The position numbers and the translations under genes were made by a program. DNA of 64,000 nucleotides, from contig NZ_JACHMJ010000001.1 of the NCBI RefSeq assembly GCF_014204935.1, positions 3,224,001 to 3,288,000 of the forward strand. The letters run 5' to 3'. A model generated the notes under the pieces. That model was not told where the DNA came from, made no database searches, and worked only from the letters and a program-made list of their open reading frames with translations. This document shows, piece after piece, positions 26,397 to 33,521 of this stretch. Within the stretch, counting starts at the first letter, position 1. Every line of letters starts with the position of its first letter. Source of the DNA: Conyzicola lurida (GTDB lineage Bacteria; Actinomycetota; Actinomycetes; Actinomycetales; Microbacteriaceae).

Positions 26397-26816
26397 ATGA
26401 TGAACACGACCGACCAGATGATGAGCATGATGAACGCCGACACGATGATGGGCATGTCGATGGACATGAAGCTGATGCAGGAGTGCATGGAGGCGTGTAC
26501 CGCCGCCGAGCAGGCATCGCTGATGTGTGCCGACGCCGGGTCGGGCGACAACATGGGCAAGATGATGAGCATGTGCGCGAACACCGCGGACATGACGAAC
26601 ACCATGATGCGCATGATGATGCGTCCGATGGGCTACGACATGACCAGCATGATGGCCATGCTCGAGGCGACCATGATGATGTGCCGCGCCTGCGCCGACG
26701 AGTGCATGATGCACGCCGAAATGAGCGATCACTGCAAGATGTGCGCCGAGGTCTGCATGAACTGCGCGAACGCCTGCGAGGCGCTCATGAACTCGATGAA
26801 GATGGCCACCGCCTGA
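26397..26816 (+). CDS. Methionine/cysteine-rich four-helix copper-storage-like protein (DUF326/Csp type)
   Basis: 139 residues, of which 40 are Met (29%) and 12 Cys. Cys occur in C-x3-C and C-x2-C steps: QECMEAC near 30, MCRACADEC near 95, and HCKMCAEVCMNCANAC near the C-terminus, with two His. This is the layout of Csp copper-storage bundles, where Cys line the core and bind Cu(I). There is no signal peptide, so it would be cytosolic (Csp3-like). AGGGAG precedes two tandem ATGs. The Met content is extreme even for the family. No copper exporter or regulator is adjacent. Confidence 0.8.
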   Translation: MMNTTDQMMSMMNADTMMGMSMDMKLMQECMEACTAAEQASLMCADAGSGDNMGKMMSMCANTADMTNTMMRMMMRPMGYDMTSMMAMLEATMMMCRACADECMMHAEMSDHCKMCAEVCMNCANACEALMNSMKMATA

Positions 26817-26824
26817 ATTCTCGC

Positions 26825-26910
26825 TGGTCGAGTAGGGCCGTCAGCGGCCCGTATCGAAACCGGGGGTTTCGACACATTCGACACGCTCAGTGCAGCGCAG
26901 CTCGACCCGC
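26825..26910 (-). repeat. TTTCGATACG/CTACTCGACC repeat, paired copies
   Basis: On the minus strand 26862-26825 reads GGTTTCGATACGGGCC... to CCCTACTCGACCA, and a second degraded unit (GGGTTTCGACAC to GCTCGACCC, 26864-26909) follows in the other direction. It fills the gap between convergent genes. Same family as copies near 36.8, 39.0 and 54.4 kb. Confidence 0.65.
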
Positions 26911-27240
26911 CTACGCGGCGGTCTTGACGCTGTACAGCTCGCGCCCCACGGCCAGCACGCTGTACTGCCCGTGGATGGATACGGGCTCGCCGACGCTGAC
27001 GCCGACTCCTTCGTGGTTCCAGACACGGGACTCAGCGTCGGTCGCGAGGTCGACGAGGGCGATCCACCCGTCGGGCGCCACCTCGGTGACGACCGCGTCG
27101 TGCCAGTGGCTCGATGCGGCGACCGCGGCGAGGCGCTGGATGGGGTGCAGTTCGTAGCCCGTCTCGAACCCGGTGCGCATCATCGCGACGGCTCCCGTCT
27201 GGGGCCGTTCTGCGGATACGTCGTCGGGTGAGTAGGTCAT
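26911..27240 (-). CDS. Small conserved hypothetical protein
   Basis: 109 residues from ATG 27238-27240; the longer frame upstream is low-complexity and not credible. The sequence is soluble and beta-rich, with WHDAVVTEVAPDGWIALVD and VWNHEGVGVSVGEPVSIHGQ, which read like a small barrel (SH3/OB-like). I do not recognise a family. It is convergent with the copper-storage-like gene and separated by 64 bp from the next gene upstream. Confidence 0.6.
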   Translation of the reverse strand: MTYSPDDVSAERPQTGAVAMMRTGFETGYELHPIQRLAAVAASSHWHDAVVTEVAPDGWIALVDLATDAESRVWNHEGVGVSVGEPVSIHGQYSVLAVGRELYSVKTAA

Positions 27241-27304
27241 GCATCGACAGTAGGGCGCGCTTTCCACCCTGTCACCGACGCCCGTCACACAACGAAACAC
27301 TGGG

Positions 27305-28144
27305 TTAGAGCCGCAGGTAGCCCCACGCGATCTGCCACGACTCGCCCCGGTCGAGGCGCTCGAGCACCGCGCGCTGCAACGACGTGTCGCGAGGGAGCGT
27401 CGGCACCCTGTCCAGATCGCGCGTGCGGAAGACGAAGTACAGCGCGTCGGTGTGGCCATCACTGCTCTCGCCGAACGGCGTGAAACGGCGGATGAAGGCC
27501 CCCACGTTGCTCGTCGCCGCCACCCGGTCGGCCAGGAACGGGTCGAGCATCCACGAGTTGCAGGTCACCACGGTCACCGGCCGGTCCGGGAAGTGCACCG
27601 CGAAGAACGCCCGCGCGCGATTGAGGCTCTCGTCGACGAGCGCGGGCAGCAGCGGCCCGGACTCGGGGATGTGCGCCTCGAGCGCCCAGTCCCCCGGCGC
27701 CAGCATGCCGGGGACCGAGCGCGACGTGCGCTGCAGGGCGAACTGCAGCCGCCCGAGCGCGAAGAGCCGCGCCGAATAGTGGTGACCGAGCCAACGCCAG
27801 GTCTGCAGCCCGAACTCCCCGGTGACCCGTCGGCTGATCGCGACGTGGCGCCCGACGTCGGCGAGCGTGTCCCGCGTCACCGCCTCGGCTATGCCGTGCT
27901 CGCGATGCCACTCCACGAGGGCCGGCACCAGCCGCAGGTACGCCGCCAGCCAGACGAGCGGCTCCTGCGTGGGTTCCCCGACCGGGATCTCGTTGAAGCT
28001 GCCCATACTGCGGGTGATCGACGCGACGACCTCGGCCACGAGGGCGTCGTCCCCGCTGCGGGCGAACAGCGCCGCACAGTCGGCGCGGTCGGCCTGGTCG
28101 ATCGCGAGCAGGTCGAGGCGGTCGTCGAGATCCATACCGACCAT
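27305..28144 (-). CDS. Acyltransferase-like protein (GNAT-fold, DUF5596-like), last gene of galactoside operon
   Basis: 279 residues. The N-terminal half is helical (QTWRWLGHHYSARLFALGRL), and the C-terminal half has a GNAT-like pattern with VHFPDRPVTVVTCNSWMLDP and DALYFVFRTRD. Similar proteins are annotated as acyltransferase-domain proteins and often sit beside GH36 genes. It starts 16 bp after the GH36 stop on the same strand, so it is likely part of that operon. The start could also be the ATG at 28133-28135. Function not established. Confidence 0.6.
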   Translation of the reverse strand: MVGMDLDDRLDLLAIDQADRADCAALFARSGDDALVAEVVASITRSMGSFNEIPVGEPTQEPLVWLAAYLRLVPALVEWHREHGIAEAVTRDTLADVGRHVAISRRVTGEFGLQTWRWLGHHYSARLFALGRLQFALQRTSRSVPGMLAPGDWALEAHIPESGPLLPALVDESLNRARAFFAVHFPDRPVTVVTCNSWMLDPFLADRVAATSNVGAFIRRFTPFGESSDGHTDALYFVFRTRDLDRVPTLPRDTSLQRAVLERLDRGESWQIAWGYLRL

Positions 28145-28160
28145 TCACTCACGCCGGGCG

Positions 28161-30260
28161 CTAGACAGCGACGACCTCCAGCACGAGAGCCTGCTCGGGA
28201 GTGAGCAACGGCATCGGGATACCGACCGTCGCGAGCACCCGGCCGCTCAGCGTGACCGATCCGTCCTCCCACCACGGCGGCGCGACGTCCTGCAGCACGC
28301 GCGGCCAGGCACCGAGGCGCACCGGTGTCACGCGGTACAACCGGTCGTCGTCGAGGCCGGGCAGGGTGGCCGGCCCCGTCACGGCATCGCGCGTGGCGGC
28401 GACCGCGGCGACGGCGAAGAGGGCGGATGCCGCGTCCGACGCGACGACCCCGTGCACCCAGCGCGCGGGGTCTGCCGCGTCGGCGCGCACCACGGTGCCG
28501 GTGTGCAGCAGCCCGCGGTGCCGCTTGTACGCGGCGACCCACTCGGAGACCGCGGCCTTCTCGGCCGCGGTCAGGGTGGTGACGTCCCACTCGATTCCCG
28601 CGTGGCCGAAGAGCGCCGTCGCCAGCCGGAAGCTGAGCTCGTGCGTGCGCCCGGTGCTGTGCGCGGTGAGGTCGCCGAGGTGCGCACCGAGGAACTCGGG
28701 CGGCACGAGGCCGACGGTCCAGCGGTAGATCGACTGCCGCTCGAGCGAATCGTTGGTGTCGCTCGGCCAGACCCGGTCGGTGCGCTCGATCACGCCGAGG
28801 TCGACGCGGCCTCCACCCGACGAGCAGGACTCGATCTCGAGGCCGGGGAACTCATCGCGCAACGCGTCCATCAGCCGGTAGGTGGCGAGGGTGTGGCGGT
28901 GCGCGGAACCGCCGAGCAGGTCGCGGTTCTGGTCCCACTTGAGATACGCGATCGGATACTCGCGCAGCAGCGCGGCGAGCTGCCCGTGCACGTGGTCCCA
29001 CGCGTCCGGATTGTCGAGGTCGAGCACCTGCTGGAAGCGCCACGGCAGCGGTAGCGACTCCTGGTCGGAGCCGAGCACCCACTCCGGGTGCTCGCGCGCG
29101 ACGGCGGAGTCGAGGCTCACCATCTCCGGTTCGACCCAGAGTCCGAAGTCCATGCCGCGCGACAGCACGTGGTCGACCAGCGGGTGCAGGCCCTCGGGCC
29201 ACTTCGCCGGGTCGACGATCCAGTCGCCCAGGGCACGGCGGTCGTCCGTGCGCCCGATCATCCACCCGTCGTCGAGGACGAAGCGTTCGACGCCGACGTC
29301 GGCCGCGGCATCCGCCAGCTCGACGAGCCGGGCCGCGCCCTGGTCGAAGTAGACGGCCTCCCAGGTGTTGAGCATCACCTTGCGTTCGCCGAGACGACGA
29401 CGCGACCGGATGAAGCGGTGGAATCTCTGGGCGAGGCCGTCGAGCCCCGCGTCGGACCACGCGCTCACGAGCCACGGCGATTCGAACGATTCGCCGGTCG
29501 CGAGCCGCACCTCTCCGGGGTCGAGCAGTTCGCCGGCGCCGAGCAGCGTGTGCCCGGTCGACGCGGATTCGGCCCAGAGGCGCTGGTCGCCGCTCCAGGC
29601 GAGGTGCGCGCCCCAGACCTCTCCCCCGCGGAAGCCGAAGCCCGGGGTTCCCGCGACCATCAGGTAGGCGTTGTCGTGACCCGGACGGCCGTGGCGCGCG
29701 TCGCGCGTCCAGACGCCGTTCGCGATGTCGCGGCGCTGCGGCTGGCGTTCGCGCGGCCAGCGTCCGGTGAAGTCGAGCAGTTCGCGCGCGCGGGCCGGCA
29801 CGGGCAGCGTCGCGTCGAGCGAGGCGAGCGCGTACACGGCGTCGGCGGTGTTGGTCACCGTCAGCCGCTGGCGCAGCACGCCCGACGGGGTGAGCTCGAC
29901 CTCGACGAGGACGTCGAGGCGGGCCGAGGCGAGGGGGATGCGGAGGGACTGGGTTTCGACAGGCTCGGCCCGCTGGTCGTTCCCGTCGAAACCCTTCGCT
30001 TCGACAGACCCCGCGACGGTAAACGCAGGCGGGTTGAGCCTGTCGAAACCCTCGTGGTGCCCCGCGATCCCGGGTCTCCCCGACCAGCCGTCGGCGATCA
30101 CGGGCAGCACCGACTGGCGCAGCGGCGAGTCGATCGAGCTGGGACCCACGGCGGGAACCTGCGCGTCGGCGAGCGCCTCCAGCGCAGCGGGGGTCAGGGC
30201 GCCGAGGTCGGCTCCCCAGTGGACGATGACGGGAACGGCCGTGCCGCGGGCGTCCAGCAC
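28161..30260 (-). CDS. GH36 alpha-galactosidase
   Basis: 699 residues from the first conventional start (GTG 30258-30260). The catalytic barrel has nucleophile Asp in YLKWDQNRD and acid/base Asp in SDTNDSLERQ, plus VLDDGWMIGR and the CSSGGGR loop, all GH36. It is cytoplasmic and removes terminal alpha-galactose (raffinose or galactomannan-type substrates). Homologous sequence continues 13 codons upstream (LSIHHLRAAGSSLVL), beginning at CTG 30299 with AGGA in place, so the true start may be a CTG. Residues 71-105 come from an intergenic repeat inserted in frame. Confidence 0.9.
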   Translation of the reverse strand: MLDARGTAVPVIVHWGADLGALTPAALEALADAQVPAVGPSSIDSPLRQSVLPVIADGWSGRPGIAGHHEGFDRLNPPAFTVAGSVEAKGFDGNDQRAEPVETQSLRIPLASARLDVLVEVELTPSGVLRQRLTVTNTADAVYALASLDATLPVPARARELLDFTGRWPRERQPQRRDIANGVWTRDARHGRPGHDNAYLMVAGTPGFGFRGGEVWGAHLAWSGDQRLWAESASTGHTLLGAGELLDPGEVRLATGESFESPWLVSAWSDAGLDGLAQRFHRFIRSRRRLGERKVMLNTWEAVYFDQGAARLVELADAAADVGVERFVLDDGWMIGRTDDRRALGDWIVDPAKWPEGLHPLVDHVLSRGMDFGLWVEPEMVSLDSAVAREHPEWVLGSDQESLPLPWRFQQVLDLDNPDAWDHVHGQLAALLREYPIAYLKWDQNRDLLGGSAHRHTLATYRLMDALRDEFPGLEIESCSSGGGRVDLGVIERTDRVWPSDTNDSLERQSIYRWTVGLVPPEFLGAHLGDLTAHSTGRTHELSFRLATALFGHAGIEWDVTTLTAAEKAAVSEWVAAYKRHRGLLHTGTVVRADAADPARWVHGVVASDAASALFAVAAVAATRDAVTGPATLPGLDDDRLYRVTPVRLGAWPRVLQDVAPPWWEDGSVTLSGRVLATVGIPMPLLTPEQALVLEVVAV
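29951..30051. repeat. Intergenic repeat fragments inside the GH36 coding sequence
   Basis: GGGTTTCGACAGGCTCGGCC (29951-29970), CGAAACCCTTCGCTTCGACA (29987-30006) and GGGTTGAGCCTGTCGAAACC (30031-30050) are in inverted arrangement. These are the short TTTCGACA-GGCTC type repeats normally found between genes in such genomes. Their translation gives EGFDRLNPP...VEAKGFDG...AEPVETQ without breaking the frame. Confidence 0.7.
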
Positions 30261-30316
30261 AAGACTGGAACCCGCGGCACGGAGGTGGTGAATCGACAGT
30301 TGACTGTCCTAACTGG

Positions 30317-31648
30317 CTACTTGTTGACGGGGATCGCCGCGGCCTCGAGGGCCGCGATCGTCTTGTCCTGACCGGTGGCGAGCGCGTCGCCGAGGGTTCC
30401 GCTTCCGCCGAGAACCTCGCCGAAACCGTCCGCGACATCAGCGTACGTCTGCGTCATGGTCGGGCCCCAGGTAAAGTCCGCGTTCGTCTGGTTGGCGGCG
30501 TCCGCGAAGACGTCGTAGATCGTCTGGTCGCCGTAGAACTCGACGCCCTCGCTCAGGACGGGAAGGCTGAGGCCCTCCTTCGTCGCGGGGTAGAGGTTGG
30601 CCTCCGTGTTGAGCGCGGTGAGTGCGTCGGCGTCCGTGTTCAGCCACAGTGCGAACTGCGCTGCCTCGTACGGGTGCTCCGAGCCCTTCAGCACTGCGGT
30701 CGACGAGCCACCCCAGTTGCCGGCCTTCTCCTCGCCGGCTTCCCACTGCGGCATCGGGGCGACGGCCCAGTTGCCGGAGGTGTCGGGTGCGCCGCTCGAG
30801 ATCGAGTTGGCGCCCCAGACGGCGGAGATCCAGGTCCAGTCGCTACCCGTGTTGTACGCGTTGTTCCACTCGTCGGTCCAGGCCGGGACCTTGGAGACGA
30901 GGTCGCCCGCGATGAGCTCCTGCCAGTAGTCGGCGACCTTCTCCGACTCGGGGCTGGTCAGCGTGACATCCCACGCGTCATCCTCGTTGGAGAACCACGA
31001 GCCGTCTGCCTGCCAGACGAGACCGGCGAACCAGTTCACGTCGTTCTGCGGAAAGTTGGTGATGTAGCCGCCCTGTTCGCGGATCGAGGCCGCGGCTGCC
31101 GCGTACTCGTCCCACGTGGTCGGAATCGGGATGCCTGCCGCCTCGAAGAGGTCCTTGCGGTAGTACATGGCCATGGGGCCCGTGTCCTGCGGAATCGCGT
31201 AGACCGCGTCATCCTCGCCGAAGGTGACCTGGTTCCAGGTCCAGTCGATGAACTGGTCTTCGCTGTCGCTGACGTTGGCGCAGCTCGCGAGGTCGGTCAG
31301 ACCGTCCTGCACGCGGAAGTTGGGCAGCGCGTCGTACTCGATCTGGCCGAGGTCGGGGGCGTTGCCGGCGCTGAGCTGGTTGAAGAAGTTCTTGTACGTT
31401 CCGCCGTTGCCGTTCGGGCCGGTCTGGACCGTGACCTGGATGTCGGGGTTCTCCTCGTTCCACATGTCGACGACGGTCTCGATGCCGGGGATCCACGACG
31501 TGTACGAGAGTTCGACCTTGCCCTCGGCGGGCGTGCAGTCGACCGCGGCGTCGCTGCCGTCGGAACCGCTGCCGGCAGCGCAGCCGGTGAGGCTGACGGC
31601 GGCGACGATGCCGAGCGCTGCGATGCGCGTGCTGTTTTTGAGTTGCAT
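30317..31648 (-). CDS. Extracellular sugar-binding lipoprotein (galactoside ABC importer)
   Basis: 443 residues with signal peptide and lipobox SLTGC (C23), followed by a Gly/Ser linker. The mature part is a family 1 sugar-binding protein: KVELSYTSWIPGIETVVDMW at the start, GPMAMYYRKDLFEAAGI in the first hinge, and many Trp (WTWISAVWG, WGGSSTAV) that could stack on sugar rings. AGGAAAGAG precedes the ATG. It lies downstream of the permease pair and before GH36, in the order GH42, MalF, MalG, binding protein, GH36. Confidence 0.92.
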   Translation of the reverse strand: MQLKNSTRIAALGIVAAVSLTGCAAGSGSDGSDAAVDCTPAEGKVELSYTSWIPGIETVVDMWNEENPDIQVTVQTGPNGNGGTYKNFFNQLSAGNAPDLGQIEYDALPNFRVQDGLTDLASCANVSDSEDQFIDWTWNQVTFGEDDAVYAIPQDTGPMAMYYRKDLFEAAGIPIPTTWDEYAAAAASIREQGGYITNFPQNDVNWFAGLVWQADGSWFSNEDDAWDVTLTSPESEKVADYWQELIAGDLVSKVPAWTDEWNNAYNTGSDWTWISAVWGANSISSGAPDTSGNWAVAPMPQWEAGEEKAGNWGGSSTAVLKGSEHPYEAAQFALWLNTDADALTALNTEANLYPATKEGLSLPVLSEGVEFYGDQTIYDVFADAANQTNADFTWGPTMTQTYADVADGFGEVLGGSGTLGDALATGQDKTIAALEAAAIPVNK

Positions 31649-31702
31649 GTCTCTTTCCTTTTTCTTCTCTGAATTGGGATGGTGCGGGCGGGAGTGGAGG
31701 CG

Positions 31703-32596
31703 CTATTTGACGCTTCCGGCCCCCAGCCCGCCGCGCCAGAAGCGCTGCAGGCTGAGGAAGGCGATGATGAGCGGGATGATCGACAGGAACGCGCCGATGA
31801 TCACGAACGTGCGGATCTCGGGGATCTGGTTGACCTGCGAGTTCCAGGTGTAGAGGCCGAGGGTGACCGGGAAGAGGTCCTGGTCGCGCAGCATGATGAG
31901 CGGCAGGAAGAAGTTGTTCCAGATGGCGACGAACTGGAACAGGAACATCGTGACCAGGGCCGGCGTCATGAGCCGGCGCGACACCGTGAAGAAGGTGCGC
32001 ACTTCGCCGGCACCGTCGAGGCGGGCCGCCTCGAGCAGTTCGTCGGGCACGGATGCCGCGGCGAAAATACGCGCGAGGTAGACGCCGAACGGACTGACGA
32101 TGCTCGGCAGGAACACCGACCAGAAGGTGTTCGTCGCGTTGAACTGGCTGAAGATGAGGAACAGCGGGAGGGCGAGCGCCGTCGCCGGCACGAGCACGCC
32201 GCCGAGCACGACGTTGAAGATGAGCTCGCGGCCCGGGAACCGGTACTTGGCCAGCGCGTAGCCGCACATCGCTGCGAACAGGGTGCCGAGCAGTGCGCCG
32301 GTGCAGGCGTAGAGCACGCTGTTCAGCATCCACTTGAGGTAGACGCCGTCGTTGTACGCGATCAGGTCGGCGATGTTGGTGAACAGGTTGAAGTCGGCGA
32401 ACCAGAGTGCGCCGGTGGAACCGAACTGCTCGCGGCTCTTGGTGGAGGAGATGAACAGCCACCAGATCGGCACGAGGAAGTACAGGGTGGAGACACCCAT
32501 GATGATCATCGCGGCGGTGCGCGAGGCGAGACGCTCTTTGGGGGCTCCGGGGGCCTTGGCCGCTGCCGGCGCCCTCGTGGCTACGTTCGTGCTCAT
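31703..32596 (-). CDS. Carbohydrate ABC transporter permease, MalG type
   Basis: 297 residues, six membrane segments, EAA loop ELLEAARLDGAGEVRTFFTV, and C-terminal QRFWRGGLGAGSVK. Its ATG overlaps the stop of the MalF-type gene. As in the first importer, no ATPase subunit is encoded nearby. The operon partners are galactosidases, so the cargo is probably a galacto-oligosaccharide. Confidence 0.92.
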   Translation of the reverse strand: MSTNVATRAPAAAKAPGAPKERLASRTAAMIIMGVSTLYFLVPIWWLFISSTKSREQFGSTGALWFADFNLFTNIADLIAYNDGVYLKWMLNSVLYACTGALLGTLFAAMCGYALAKYRFPGRELIFNVVLGGVLVPATALALPLFLIFSQFNATNTFWSVFLPSIVSPFGVYLARIFAAASVPDELLEAARLDGAGEVRTFFTVSRRLMTPALVTMFLFQFVAIWNNFFLPLIMLRDQDLFPVTLGLYTWNSQVNQIPEIRTFVIIGAFLSIIPLIIAFLSLQRFWRGGLGAGSVK

Positions 32597-33516
32597 TTGT
32601 CGGCCTTACGCTGGGTGAACTTGAGGAACGCGAACGACATAACGAAGGTCGCGAGCGCGAGGATGACCGACATGGCGGCGGCGAGACTGACGTTGGGAAC
32701 GGCGGAGGTCGCATAGACCGCGAGGTTCGGGGTGAAGGTGCTCGACACCGACGAGGTGAACGAGCGGAACACCTGCGGTTCGGCGAGCAGCTGCAGCGTT
32801 CCGATGATCGAGAAGATCGCGGTGAGCGTGATGGCCGGGGCCACGAGCGGGATCTTGATGCTCCAGGCGATCTGCCACTGGTTCGCGCCGTCGAGACGGG
32901 CGGCCTCGAAGATCTCTTGCGGCAGGGCGAGCAGCGCCGAATAGATGATGAGCATGTTGTAGCCCACGTAGACCCAGGTAACGACGTTGGCGATCGACCA
33001 GAGCACCGTCGACGGCGAGAGCAGGTCGAACTCCGAGGTGAAGCCGGCGAACGGCGACAGGTTGGGCGAGTACAGGTAGCCCCACATGATCGCGGCGATG
33101 ACGCCGGGCACCGCGTACGGCACGAAGAAGGCCAGCCGGAAGAACTTTTTGCCCTTCACGAGCGGGCTGTCGAGCAGCAGCGCGAGCACGAGTGCGAAAC
33201 CGAGCATCACCGGCACCTGCACGGCGCCGAAGAGCAGCACGCGGCCGACGGACGCCCAGAACGCCTCGTTCTGGAAGACCAGGATGTACTGCGTGAGGCC
33301 GCCGAACACCTCGACGGGCTTGCCGAAAGTGCCGTCGCGCTCGACGACGAGCAGCGACTGGAAGATCGCCCAGCCGATGGGCAGGAGGTAGAAGGCGGCG
33401 AACAGCGCGGCGAACGGCGCGATGAAGATCGCGATCGCGCGCTTGTGCCGGATCGGCTGTCTGGTCTTCTTGGGTGCCCGGCTCGGCGTCAGCCGAACCG
33501 CGGTGTCGGTGGTCAC
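32593..33516 (-). CDS. Carbohydrate ABC transporter permease, MalF type
   Basis: 307 residues from GTG 33514-33516, preceded by an AGG eight bases upstream and placed six bases after the GH42 stop; the longer open frame upstream is the GH42 gene read out of frame. Six membrane segments begin at FIAPFAALFAAFYLLPIGW. The EAA loop is EIFEAARLDGANQWQIAWSI. Channel subunit of the galactoside importer. Confidence 0.92.
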   Translation of the reverse strand: MTTDTAVRLTPSRAPKKTRQPIRHKRAIAIFIAPFAALFAAFYLLPIGWAIFQSLLVVERDGTFGKPVEVFGGLTQYILVFQNEAFWASVGRVLLFGAVQVPVMLGFALVLALLLDSPLVKGKKFFRLAFFVPYAVPGVIAAIMWGYLYSPNLSPFAGFTSEFDLLSPSTVLWSIANVVTWVYVGYNMLIIYSALLALPQEIFEAARLDGANQWQIAWSIKIPLVAPAITLTAIFSIIGTLQLLAEPQVFRSFTSSVSSTFTPNLAVYATSAVPNVSLAAAMSVILALATFVMSFAFLKFTQRKADK

Positions 33517-33521
33517 AGCGA

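Noticed and set aside
26911-27462. Longer version (183 aa) of the small hypothetical protein
   Set aside because: The extra N-terminal part is Ser/Arg/Cys-rich and overlaps the downstream end of the acyltransferase-like gene; ATG 27240 gives a sensible 109-residue protein.
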